Shown: positions 18,921 through 26,735 of the stretch, piece by piece
How positions within the stretch are numbered: position 1 is the first letter of the stretch
Layout of the letters: every line of letters begins with the position of its first letter
DNA from: Dyadobacter sp. CY323
GTDB lineage: Bacteria > Bacteroidota > Bacteroidia > Cytophagales > Spirosomataceae
Length of the DNA: 64,000 nt
Direction: 5' to 3'
Assembly: GCF_021390245.1 (NCBI RefSeq)
Contig: NZ_JAJUXH010000004.1
Location: 186,001-250,000 of the forward strand
Notes under the pieces: generated by a model
Databases searched by the model: none
Told to the model about the DNA's origin: nothing
Seen by the model: only the letters and a program-made list of their open reading frames with translations
Translations under genes and position numbers: made by a program

Positions 18921-19814
18921 TCAGGTGTTTTCTGCATTGATCCGCCGATTTTTTGTCTGATAAGTGATCGCAATACCTGCCAGTATCACGATTCCGCCCA
19001 TGATCATCTGTACAGTGATTTTCTCACCGATAAATGCCCACGCAAATATTCCGGTAACAATGGCCTGACTCAGCAAAGCCAGTGAGACACTTTTGGCGTC
19101 CATTTTTTTGACTGCATAATTAATCGACAACCAGCCAACCAGTTGACAAATAAGTCCCTGCACGAGAAATACAGTCCAAATGGAAGGAGTAAATCCCCGG
19201 ACCGGTTGTTCAAAAAAGAGGCAGATGGCGAAGAGGTACAAACTGGAAACGGCCATGTTTAGCGTCATAAAACTAATGATATCCAGCTTGTTCAGTACGG
19301 TTTTGCTAATGAGCATGTACGTCGCGTAGAGTATTCCTGAAAGGATCGCCAGCCCAAAACCTTTGTCGAGTCGCATTTCGGTAAAGGCTTCGAACCCAAT
19401 TAGGATAACCATTCCTGCCAGGGCAATCAGTGTTCCAATCCAGAATCGGAGTTTTGGCTTGTCGGGTAAAAAGAAGAACGTACCAATTCCCACCCAAACG
19501 GGTGAAAGGTTGGTAAGCAAAGTGGCCTGGGTAGCATTAGAATAATGGATTGACAGGTTCCAAACGGCAATATCAGTCGCAAATATCAGCCCGCAAAGAA
19601 TGATCGGAAGCCACAATTCCTTTTTCGGAACAGTAAATTTTTTCGAAATCAATACATAAGGCAGTATCAAAACAAACCCAAAAACCATCCGGTAAAACGC
19701 GGAGGTAATCCCGGAAACGGGCGTCCATTTGACCAGAACTGGGAAAATACTGATGCTGATTACGCCGATAATGAGGCAAATGCGGGATTTCGACATAAAA
19801 ATAAATAGATTCAC
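18921..19814 (-). CDS. EamA/DMT family transporter
   Basis: A 297-residue membrane protein with ten predicted hydrophobic helices in two EamA halves (about 5-135 and 150-285). SNATQATLLTNLSPVWVGIGTFFFL and the repeated G-rich helix ends are typical of drug/metabolite transporters. Members export amino acids or other metabolites; the substrate is unknown here. The start at 19814 leads straight into the signal-anchor helix. It is divergent from the DUF1801 gene with 28 bases between starts, so they share a short promoter region. Confidence 0.88.
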   Translation of the reverse strand: MNLFIFMSKSRICLIIGVISISIFPVLVKWTPVSGITSAFYRMVFGFVLILPYVLISKKFTVPKKELWLPIILCGLIFATDIAVWNLSIHYSNATQATLLTNLSPVWVGIGTFFFLPDKPKLRFWIGTLIALAGMVILIGFEAFTEMRLDKGFGLAILSGILYATYMLISKTVLNKLDIISFMTLNMAVSSLYLFAICLFFEQPVRGFTPSIWTVFLVQGLICQLVGWLSINYAVKKMDAKSVSLALLSQAIVTGIFAWAFIGEKITVQMIMGGIVILAGIAITYQTKNRRINAENT

Positions 19815-19842
19815 AACAAAGATAATCCATTCGAAGAAGCGA

Positions 19843-20190
19843 ATGAAGCTGCGGGATATTGATCAGTTTTTCTGGGACAAACCGGAACCAACCAAAAGTT
19901 GCCTGGAAGCTTTGCGGCGTTTTGTGCTGGGTTTTGATGGAGATATGACCGAGGCCTGGAAGTACTCGATGCCTTTTTATCACCATCGCGGAAAACGTCT
20001 TTGCTACATCTGGATCGAGAAGAAAACGGGGCGTCCGTATCTCGGTATCGTCAATGGAAATTTAATGCAGCATTCCAGGCTGGTCGCAGAAAAAAGATCC
20101 AGAATGAAAATATTCATCCTGGATCCAAACGAAGATCTGCCGATTGATACAATCAAAGAAATACTATTGCTGGCTATAAAGCTGGCTTAG
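19843..20190 (+). CDS. DUF1801-like small protein
   Basis: 115 residues from the ATG at 19843; longer upstream starts would run into the divergent EamA gene. The sequence (EAWKYSMPFYHHRGKRLCYIWIEKKTGRPYLGIVNG) matches the YdhG/DUF1801 pattern of small alpha/beta proteins with unknown function. Its 3' end overlaps the convergent OYE gene by 17 bases. A second DUF1801-type protein lies at 24606, but the two are not close paralogues. Confidence 0.75.
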   Translation: MKLRDIDQFFWDKPEPTKSCLEALRRFVLGFDGDMTEAWKYSMPFYHHRGKRLCYIWIEKKTGRPYLGIVNGNLMQHSRLVAEKRSRMKIFILDPNEDLPIDTIKEILLLAIKLA

Positions 20191-21247
20191 CCCGATCGTA
20201 CTGAACCGGCCAGGTAACATCGTCGCCAAGCTGGTGCGCGGCATGCAATGGAAAATACGGATCTCGCAGGAATTCTCTCGCCATCACGATCAGATCGGCT
20301 TCATTATTCTGCAGGATTTCTTCGGCTTGTTCAGCGTTGGTTATCAGTCCAACAGCGCCGGTGAGGCTGTTTGTTTCTTTCTTGATGCGCGCAGAAAATG
20401 GTACCTGATAGGATGGGCCGACCTGGATTTTTTGATGTGAAGCCAAACCTCCGGACGAAACATCGATCACCGAAATTCCTTTATCAGTCAAAATCTGAGC
20501 GAGTCGCGCGGACTCGTCCGGATTCCAGCCGCCTTCTGCCCAGTCGGTCGCCGATATTCTGACAAAAACAGGCAGGTTATCGGGCCATGTTACATTCACA
20601 GCATCAATGATTTCTAATAAAATTCGGGTACGATTCTCAAAGCTTCCGCCATATTCGTCGCTGCGCTGGTTACTGAGTGGCGACAGGAACTGATGCACAA
20701 GATATCCGTGCGCCGCATGGATTTCAATTACTTTAAAACCCGCCTCGAATGCGCGTTCTGCTGCCGTCGCGAAATCGGCAACTACCTTCTTTATCCCTTC
20801 TGAATTAAGCTCGAGCGGAGCATCTTCTTTTTCGTGAAATGGGATCGGGGAGGGTCCCAGCGTTTTCCAGCCACCTTCCGAAAGCGGCACTTGTCCACGA
20901 CCTTTCCACGCGGGATAGGTACTGGCTTTCCTGCCAGCGTGTGCGAGCTGTACCCCCGGAACGGTTCCCTGGGCGGATATGAAATCCGTGATCTGCTTTA
21001 ATTTTTCGATATGTTCGTCTTTCCATATTCCCAGATCCTGCGGCGAAATCCGGGCTTCGGGGGAAATGGCGGTTGCTTCTGCAATGATCAATGCAGCGCC
21101 GCCGACTGCCCTGCTTCCCAGATGCACCAGGTGCCAGTCGTTTGCAAAACCGTCTACCGAAGAATACTGGCACATCGGCGAAACGACGATCCTGTTTTTC
21201 AGGGTGATACTTTTTAATGTCAATGGAGTGAATAATCGGGATGCCAT
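20174..21247 (-). CDS. NADH:flavin oxidoreductase, old yellow enzyme (YqjM/NamA type)
   Basis: A 357-residue TIM-barrel FMN enzyme. SPMCQYSS near the N-terminus is the YqjM-class motif, HAGRKAS and EIHAAHGYLVHQFLSPLSNQR carry FMN and substrate contacts (the His-x-x-His type pair), and MAREFLRDPYFP is the usual C-terminal signature. These enzymes reduce activated C=C bonds of enones with NAD(P)H. It is the last gene of a tight three-gene operon (FUSC, YwbE, OYE; gaps of 4 and 6 bases), which hints at detoxification (inference). Confidence 0.93.
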   Translation of the reverse strand: MASRLFTPLTLKSITLKNRIVVSPMCQYSSVDGFANDWHLVHLGSRAVGGAALIIAEATAISPEARISPQDLGIWKDEHIEKLKQITDFISAQGTVPGVQLAHAGRKASTYPAWKGRGQVPLSEGGWKTLGPSPIPFHEKEDAPLELNSEGIKKVVADFATAAERAFEAGFKVIEIHAAHGYLVHQFLSPLSNQRSDEYGGSFENRTRILLEIIDAVNVTWPDNLPVFVRISATDWAEGGWNPDESARLAQILTDKGISVIDVSSGGLASHQKIQVGPSYQVPFSARIKKETNSLTGAVGLITNAEQAEEILQNNEADLIVMAREFLRDPYFPLHAAHQLGDDVTWPVQYDRAKPAL

Positions 21248-21253
21248 AATATG

Positions 21254-21469
21254 CTAATTTGATACAGGTTCTTTAATGATTTTAACTCTTCCCACGTCGC
21301 CGGTTTCCAGCCGAACTTTTATCCCGTGGGTATGTTTCGGGGCGCTGGTAAGAATGTCTTTAACGATTCCGTGGGTCAATGCGCCGCTGCGCTGGTCCTT
21401 TTTCAGAACGATGGCCACAGCGAGGCCGGGCTTGATATTGTTTCGGTCTGTTCCTGAAAGTGAAGTCAT
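21254..21469 (-). CDS. YwbE family protein
   Basis: A 71-residue protein with the family pattern NIKPGLAVAIVLKKDQRSGALTHGIVKDILT and HGIKVRLETGDVGRVK, full length for YwbE (DUF2196). It is a small beta-rich cytosolic protein of unknown role. It is sandwiched between the FUSC gene and the OYE reductase with gaps of a few bases, so they are surely co-transcribed. Confidence 0.9.
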   Translation of the reverse strand: MTSLSGTDRNNIKPGLAVAIVLKKDQRSGALTHGIVKDILTSAPKHTHGIKVRLETGDVGRVKIIKEPVSN

Positions 21470-21473
21470 TTAA

Positions 21474-23711
21474 CTAGATTTTGACAGCTTTAATTTTTTG
21501 AAGGATCTTGATTTCATCGATTGTGATCGTGCTGATCAGTTCAAAAAGTCCATTAATGGTTTTCAGATCTGAAAGCATTTTGCGGGCCGGCGACTGGTCT
21601 GCTTTTTCAATGCCTAATTCCTTGATTTCTTTTTTGCGTTTTGCGAGCAACTCTACCAGTTTCTGATTTTGAGGAAGTGATTCTCTCGTGATTTCAAATG
21701 TGCTGCTGGTTTTTCCCTCAATCATATCCATTGCTGCCTGTAATTGCCGGTCGATCTGTCGGATCATCAGCTCAAATTCCACGGAGAACTCCGCATAGTT
21801 GAGAGTCTGTGCATATGTCGACAATGAAGCGATATAGGAAGTCAGCATGTGGCTTGTCGCGACGAACTGATGGTACTCTTCCATGTTCATTTGCTGGCGT
21901 TTTGGTTCCGACAGCATTTTCTGAAAGTTATCGGACAGGTTCGCCATTGCAATGATCGCATCTTTTCGTAAAACTTTCAGATCATTGATATTCAATTCTT
22001 TACCCGTAAACTTTGCGGCTACCAGATTGAAATATTTTCGGTTCGCATTCAATGCATCGGTAATGTACTGGTTGATTTGTGTATGCTCCCAGACCGGCAA
22101 AACGTAAGACGAAATGACGTATGCAATCGCTGAGCCAATTACAGTATCAAGCAATCTCTCCTGCAAAACCGCGGTAATGTGCTCCGGGTTCAGGAAATTG
22201 AAGGAAAGGATCACATAAAGCGTAATGGAAGTGGATGCGATGAGGTAATTGGTTTTTAAAAAGCTGTAAGCCGTGATCATAGCAAAGATCATCAGCACAA
22301 AAAGCGTCGTGGCGTCATGCAGCAGGTATAAGATCAAAAAACCTGTAAGTACGCCGAGCAGCGTACCCCCGATCCGGTGCAGATTTCGCTGCTTTGTAAT
22401 GCTGAAAGCCGGTTTCAGGATCACTACAATCGTTAAAAGTATCCAATATCCGTGGCCTAATTCAAAGAAAAGAGATGCAATATACCCGATCAGCAAGCCG
22501 ACCGTTACGCGTACAGCATGCCGGAAATGACTCGATTTGAGGGAAAGGTTATCCAGTAAAATGCGCGGGTGATAATCCTGTTTCGGCGTAAAATGATCAG
22601 CTTCCACATTAGCCGAAAACCCATGGCTGACGTCGGCATCGTAGGTAGTGGCGCGATGTAATTTTTTCACCCGTTCCGTGATATCCTGCAGTGCATTGAG
22701 TATTTGCCGCAGCATGATAAAATCTTCCATGTTATCATGGTTCATTTTATAGGCCCGCATTTGTTCAAAAGCACTTTGGCATTTGTTGAATGCCTCGTCG
22801 AGGTCATGCTTCTTGTTCGAGGGAAACCCACTTTGGACTGCAATGCCAATTTGTTGCAGTTCCGCGGCCAGCCAGGTGATATAAGTCCCGAAAAGCCGCA
22901 ATACTTTGGTGTGATCAAATGCCCGGTGAAGGTTTGCATAGTTTTGCTGCGAGTTCAGGATACGCTCGAAAAGATCAATGCTATCGAGAAACATCAGCAT
23001 TAAAATGCGGCTTTTGGTCGTGGACTCCGTTACAATCTCACGTGTTTTGAAAAGGATTTCTCTTAAATTCTCGTGGTTTTCCCTCAAAAGGACCTGCTGG
23101 TGCACCATCCGGTTGAAAAGCTCATCATAATCCGGGTTCGAAAAATAGTAGTCGGCTTTGATCGAAAGCAGTTTTCCCAATTCGACAAAATTTTCCCCGA
23201 GCAGCTGCTGGATCAGCTTATAAGGCATCAATTTTTGCAAAACCATAAAGAGAATAAAATACCAGATGCCCCCGGCAGAAAAGATCAGCGCAGTCCGGAG
23301 TACCATGTCGCCACTCAGGTGATCATCAATATTGAATACAAAAACCAAAAGTGAGATCAATCCAATGCTGTTCACACGGTTGCCATAAACGCCGACCAAC
23401 GAAAAGAACATCCCGAAAACAATGATTTCCAGGAAAACAATGAAATGGATATGCCGGAGAAAGCCGGTTACACAAGCAACTACAAAACAGGTTAAGATGG
23501 CAATAAGAAGTGAATTGCGTCGTCTGTGATAGGGTCCGGGATTATCGATACCTCCAAGCAGAAGCGTTCCCAGCGGAAATGCAATCATTTCGCCCAGAAT
23601 CCCATAATGGTAAAATATGAGGCTTGGAATGATCGCGCCAAGGGTTAACCGAACTCCTGTAAAGAGGTAATGACTGGAAATGAATTTTTTAAATTCGTCG
23701 AGGTAATTCAC
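21474..23711 (-). CDS. FUSC family membrane protein (YccS/YhfK-like)
   Basis: A 745-residue inner-membrane protein with two membrane blocks (about residues 15-165 and 390-530), each with around five to six hydrophobic helices, separated by a long helical cytoplasmic region and followed by a helical C-terminal domain. HGYWILLTIVVILKPAF and RIGGTLLGVLTGF in the second block are the FUSC signature. The family is linked with aromatic-acid or other small-molecule efflux, not proven for most members. It leads the operon with ywbE and the OYE reductase. Confidence 0.88.
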   Translation of the reverse strand: MNYLDEFKKFISSHYLFTGVRLTLGAIIPSLIFYHYGILGEMIAFPLGTLLLGGIDNPGPYHRRRNSLLIAILTCFVVACVTGFLRHIHFIVFLEIIVFGMFFSLVGVYGNRVNSIGLISLLVFVFNIDDHLSGDMVLRTALIFSAGGIWYFILFMVLQKLMPYKLIQQLLGENFVELGKLLSIKADYYFSNPDYDELFNRMVHQQVLLRENHENLREILFKTREIVTESTTKSRILMLMFLDSIDLFERILNSQQNYANLHRAFDHTKVLRLFGTYITWLAAELQQIGIAVQSGFPSNKKHDLDEAFNKCQSAFEQMRAYKMNHDNMEDFIMLRQILNALQDITERVKKLHRATTYDADVSHGFSANVEADHFTPKQDYHPRILLDNLSLKSSHFRHAVRVTVGLLIGYIASLFFELGHGYWILLTIVVILKPAFSITKQRNLHRIGGTLLGVLTGFLILYLLHDATTLFVLMIFAMITAYSFLKTNYLIASTSITLYVILSFNFLNPEHITAVLQERLLDTVIGSAIAYVISSYVLPVWEHTQINQYITDALNANRKYFNLVAAKFTGKELNINDLKVLRKDAIIAMANLSDNFQKMLSEPKRQQMNMEEYHQFVATSHMLTSYIASLSTYAQTLNYAEFSVEFELMIRQIDRQLQAAMDMIEGKTSSTFEITRESLPQNQKLVELLAKRKKEIKELGIEKADQSPARKMLSDLKTINGLFELISTITIDEIKILQKIKAVKI

Positions 23712-24063
23712 GATTTTGTAAAATAGTGCCTTAAAAGGAATTTAAAGGCAGGTTTTAATAGTGCGGTGTAAATGTTGCAATTAAATTAACAATGATTCGG
23801 GGGGCTGTACTGAATTATTTAATCTTTTGGAAACTGGCCCCCAGATTAATCAACGAGTTTAGATTGTTTGGAGTTTCAGATTCGAGATACTTCCACCGAA
23901 CTTTCCACATCAAAGTCCGTACCATTTAAATCCCGGCGCGTTTCTCCGGATTGCCCGATACTAATTTTGGCAAAGAAGATAGTACTTTGAACAATCCATT
24001 GGTATTCATGAAGCGTTGGTTCGGTTTTAGTAGGTTAACGCGTGAAGTAAATGCCGGGATACT
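23712..24063. other. Gene-free 352-base stretch
   Basis: No supported reading frame or RNA gene. A GC-rich 6-bp stem (GGGGGC at 23800-23805 with GCCCCC at 23837-23842) with a 31-base loop is present but lacks a T tract. The stretch should hold divergent promoters for the FUSC operon and the receiver gene; no clean TTG/TAnnTTTG pair was found. Confidence 0.5.
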
Positions 24064-24486
24064 ATGAACAAAAATGGGGAAATCATTATTATAGAAGATG
24101 ATACAGACGATCAGTTCGTGATGGAGATCGTATTTGAAACGCTGAAATATCCTAATAAGCGGGTGTACTTTAAAGATGGCTTGGCCGCATTGGAATACTT
24201 ACAACATCCGTCATCCATTCCGTTTCTTATACTCTCCGACATAAACCTGCCGAAATTGAATGGGTTCGAACTGAGAGAAAAGCTACACACAGACGCAGAG
24301 TTACAAATCAAATGCATTCCCTATCTTTTCTTTTCCACAGCCATAAACCAGGATATGGTTATTGACGCATACAGTATGTCGGCGCAAGGTTTTTTCGTTA
24401 AACCCAGCTCAATCGAAGAGTTGACCGAAACGATAAAGGTTATGGTGGACTACTGGAAGAAGTGCGCCGCCCCGAATAACTTTTAA
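24064..24486 (+). CDS. Response regulator receiver protein
   Basis: A 140-residue single receiver: IIIIEDDTDDQFV gives the acidic pocket, LILSDINLPKLNG the phosphoacceptor, FFSTAIN the Thr position and FFVKPSS the lysine. It is of the Rcp1-like kind, like the protein at 15985, and has no output domain. No kinase is adjacent, so it is an orphan that may be phosphorylated by one of the kinases elsewhere in the window (inference). Confidence 0.88.
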   Translation: MNKNGEIIIIEDDTDDQFVMEIVFETLKYPNKRVYFKDGLAALEYLQHPSSIPFLILSDINLPKLNGFELREKLHTDAELQIKCIPYLFFSTAINQDMVIDAYSMSAQGFFVKPSSIEELTETIKVMVDYWKKCAAPNNF

Positions 24487-24605
24487 CAACACCTCCCGCA
24501 AATCCCTTCCCAGCCGTAATCTACCTGTGAATTTGTCGTTTCTACACCCTCTCGGAAGCGAAAAAGGTTTTGATATTTGTGATTATCAATAAATATCAAA
24601 CATCT

Positions 24606-24965
24606 ATGAGCAATACGACAAAAGCAAATGAGTTTATGTCCAAACTCGAACACCCTCTGAAGGCAGAAATGGAAGCGGTCCGGGAAATTATCATCAATGC
24701 CAACTCTAAAATGGAAGAAGATGTAAAGTGGGGAGGCCCCAGCTATTTTTACAAAGAGGACTTTGCCACCTTCAACCCGAGGATCAAAAACTATGTGGCA
24801 CTTATCTTTCACAAAGGACAGCTGCTCAATATAGAATCGGACTTTCTTGAAGAAGCTACAAAAGGAAAGGTTTACGCAAAATTTTATTCCATGGAACAAG
24901 TAACAGCGAACAAAGAATTGCTTGAGAAAATGGTGAATGCGTGGATTGATTTGATGGAGAGATAG
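24606..24965 (+). CDS. DUF1801 domain protein
   Basis: 119 residues from the ATG at 24606, which gives a start that fits the domain (KANEFMSKLEHPLKAEMEAVREIIINANSKMEEDVKWGGPSYFYKEDFATF). The WGGPSY and aromatic-rich core are typical of DUF1801, small proteins of unknown function. The TTG at 24570 was not preferred. Confidence 0.8.
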   Translation: MSNTTKANEFMSKLEHPLKAEMEAVREIIINANSKMEEDVKWGGPSYFYKEDFATFNPRIKNYVALIFHKGQLLNIESDFLEEATKGKVYAKFYSMEQVTANKELLEKMVNAWIDLMER

Positions 24966-25014
24966 GAGTGGTGGTTCCGCAAAACCGTCTCACAGCATAA
25001 CTAGAATTCAGAAA

Positions 25015-25104
25015 ATGGCTATTCAAAAGGTTTATAAGCCCACTGTAATAGTACTGTCAATCTTTCTGGTGATAATCGGTGGCCTCTGCTGTTTAATGGA
25101 ATGA
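25015..25104 (+). CDS. Putative 29-residue single-span membrane peptide
   Basis: ATG at 25015 to TGA at 25104. The peptide has a short basic N-terminus (MAIQKVYKP), one 16-18 residue hydrophobic helix (TVIVLSIFLVIIGGLCCL) and an acidic end. That layout (K/R inside, helix, short tail) is what real small membrane proteins look like. It lies 50 bases after the DUF1801 stop and before a bidirectional-looking hairpin. With so few residues it could still be chance. Confidence 0.4.
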   Translation: MAIQKVYKPTVIVLSIFLVIIGGLCCLME

Positions 25105-25136
25105 GAAATACGAGGTCGTGCAAATCAGGCCAAAAG

Positions 25137-25166
25137 AAAGGCTGCCTCTGAGTGGAAGCAGCCTTT
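25137..25166 (-). terminator. Hairpin terminator after ferritin
   Basis: AAAGGCTGC (25137-25145) pairs with GCAGCCTTT (25158-25166), a 9-bp stem with a 12-base loop. It lies 20 bases past the ferritin stop and is followed by a T-rich stretch on the minus strand. Being symmetrical it may also end plus-strand transcripts. Confidence 0.75.
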
Positions 25167-25186
25167 TCAATGACTCTTGGAATATT

Positions 25187-25711
25187 CTAGTTATCTGAAC
25201 CTATTTTCGCGATCGCTTTGTCGATCAGGTACAGGCCAGTACCCTCTTCACCAATGATATCGAAAAGTTCGAGCGCGTGACGTGCGTTGTCTTCTTCTTC
25301 AGTCTGCTCTTTTACAAACCATTGCAGGAAGTTTTCGGTTGCATAATCTTCTTCTCTGCGGCTTGCGCTCACAATGCGGTTGATCGATTGCGTAACGGCG
25401 ATCTCGCTCTGAAGTGCTGTCTCGAACACATTACGGAATGTAGCGAACTCTTGTTTCACAGCTGGAACTTCGGGAGAAACGGCAGTGCCGCCGACAAACA
25501 TCAGGTAATTGAAGATTTTTACCATATGTTCTCTTTCTTCTTCCGACTGTTTCATGAAATATTTGGCAGCGTTTCTGAAACCGTTGCGGTCACACCAGGA
25601 TGCCATCGCCAGGTACTTGGAAGAAGCTTCTGCTTCCATTTTAACCTGGTTGTTCAGAAGTATCTCTATTTCCTCTTTTAGGGAAGTTCTTTGTCTCAAT
25701 AAATCTCTCAT
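25187..25711 (-). CDS. ftnA: Non-haem ferritin
   Basis: A 174-residue four-helix bundle iron-storage protein. Ferroxidase ligands are readable as E in KMEAEASSKYLAMASWC, the EEREHMVKIFNY helix (E and H ligands), E in TALQSEIAVTQSIN and the Q/E set in FLQWFVKEQTEEEDNARHALEL. Length and order match bacterial ferritins, which lay down Fe(III) in 24-mers. A terminator follows and a weak promoter precedes it. The symbol follows common use for this family. Confidence 0.93.
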   Translation of the reverse strand: MRDLLRQRTSLKEEIEILLNNQVKMEAEASSKYLAMASWCDRNGFRNAAKYFMKQSEEEREHMVKIFNYLMFVGGTAVSPEVPAVKQEFATFRNVFETALQSEIAVTQSINRIVSASRREEDYATENFLQWFVKEQTEEEDNARHALELFDIIGEEGTGLYLIDKAIAKIGSDN

Positions 25712-25742
25712 GGTACTTGCTATTATTTATAATTACTAATTG

Positions 25743-25772
25743 CAAATATCATGCGAAAGTTCAGCTTTCCAA
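25743..25772 (-). promoter_or_regulatory. Weak promoter for ferritin
   Basis: Minus-strand TTG (25772-25770), 19 bases, then GATATTTG (25750-25743), one mismatch to TAnnTTTG. Spacing is ideal; the -7 element is imperfect. It lies about 30 bases before the start codon. Confidence 0.35.
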
Positions 25773-25820
25773 ACTTATATCGAAATTTGGAATTGGTCTA
25801 ATATGATCTGAATGAGCTAT

Positions 25821-26177
25821 TTAGACTGATTCTGATTCTATAAAGAGAAGTTCGTGGAGCATTGAATTTAATTCGATCGCGAAGTGCGTACCGTTTACGA
25901 GTTCTCTGAGTTGAACAAGCTCGCAAAGTGTAAGTTTATGATGCAGGTTGAGCTGAGGTGCTTCAACGAACTCATAATCAGACTCATCGGACAAGTCGAA
26001 AATTTTGCTGTGAATGTCGATGCTGTTAACCACCCGGCGGAAATTAAGGAAATCCCGGATTTTAAAGGAGGCTTTTAGGTCGCCGAAGTGAAGAATGATT
26101 TTTGAGGTTAAATCACACTGCACGCTAAATCCTTTTGCAGTACTGAACAATTCATTCTGGGTATTCACTGACAGCAA
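25821..26177 (-). CDS. Hypothetical protein with well-formed promoter
   Basis: About 118 residues, mostly hydrophilic with beta-type segments (SVQCDLTSKIILHFGDLKASFKIRDFLNFRRVV) and a helical C-terminus (LTLCELVQLRELVNGTHFAIELNSMLHELLF). No ATG is available near the N-terminus: start is TTG 26177 or GTG 26168. A strong TTG-N20-TATATTTG signal lies 27 bases upstream, which supports expression. The sequence shape recalls small Bacteroidota proteins of the DUF6686 sort, but I cannot confirm a family. Confidence 0.55.
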   Translation of the reverse strand: MLSVNTQNELFSTAKGFSVQCDLTSKIILHFGDLKASFKIRDFLNFRRVVNSIDIHSKIFDLSDESDYEFVEAPQLNLHHKLTLCELVQLRELVNGTHFAIELNSMLHELLFIESESV

Positions 26178-26203
26178 CTAATTGAATCGTGGAAATTGAT
26201 ACA

Positions 26204-26234
26204 CAAATATAGTTGCAGGCTTTTTACCAAGCAA
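26204..26234 (-). promoter_or_regulatory. Bacteroidota-type promoter for the 25821 gene
   Basis: On the minus strand TTG (26234-26232), 20 bases, TATATTTG (26211-26204). Both elements and the spacing match the Bacteroidota sigma-70-type consensus. Confidence 0.6.
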
Positions 26235-26319
26235 GTTATTTGTAAGCGATCTAATTAAAGAGTCGCAGTTCTACGCTGACTGCCGGTCATTGTTCTTCCA
26301 GAAGTGCTCAATCACGGAT

Positions 26320-26442
26320 CTATCTACGTTCTTCGGCGTGCCACATTTCATAATTTTTCTGGAGATTAATTCAGAACTGCGAAGTGTTCCCGAATGCTTC
26401 GGAGAGCTTTACTGCCAACTCTGGGGTGATACCCAGGCTCGA
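26320..26442 (-). pseudogene. higA: Remnant of HigA antitoxin, C-terminal part with internal stop
   Basis: In the minus frame one base off the HigB frame, the DNA reads SSLGITPELAVKLSEAFG, then NTSQF, a TGA stop (26373-26371), then INLQKNYEMWHAEERR and TAG. HigA antitoxins normally end with a helix of the kind GITPELAL+LxxAFG followed by FWLNLQxxYxxWHA, so the TGA sits where a Trp (TGG) is expected. The N-terminal half with the HTH is missing: the segment joins directly to HigB DNA. This is a deletion remnant plus one nonsense change, not a functional gene. Confidence 0.75.
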
Positions 26443-26704
26443 CGTAATCCACATCGTAAACATCTCCGTCCTCAAATCGGAAAATAATTCGAAAATTAGG
26501 AGAGACTGTTATAGACCAAAATTGATTCAAATCACCCGTCAATTTATGAATTCCAGATCCCATTTGTCGAATATCCTCTGTTGAGGAAATAGCGTCCAAC
26601 TGGTCCAGATGCGAACGATCTTGCGAATAGGTGGCTGGTAAGCCGGAACTATTGCCAGTCTCGTAACAAGTTAGCAATCCTTTGTGTCGGATCGATACGA
26701 TCAT
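26366..26704 (-). CDS. higB: RelE/HigB-type toxin with abnormal C-terminus
   Basis: 112 residues beginning MIVSIRHKGLLTCYETGNSSGL. IHKLTGDLNQFWSITVSPNFRIIFRFEDGDVYDVDY is the family core (HigB: Leu-rich helix, WS-V-N-RI-F-F-GD-DV-Y). Family members usually stop soon after with a DYH end; here the frame runs about 22 residues into sequence derived from the lost antitoxin (EPGYHPRVG...). These mRNA interferases cut mRNA at the ribosome. With no intact HigA visible, the toxin must be inactive, weak, silenced or neutralised by another antitoxin. It lies 31 bases after glnS on the same strand. Confidence 0.8.
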   Translation of the reverse strand: MIVSIRHKGLLTCYETGNSSGLPATYSQDRSHLDQLDAISSTEDIRQMGSGIHKLTGDLNQFWSITVSPNFRIIFRFEDGDVYDVDYVEPGYHPRVGSKALRSIREHFAVLN

Positions 26705-26735
26705 TTTATATAGTGTGTTTTGAATCCAGCAAAAA

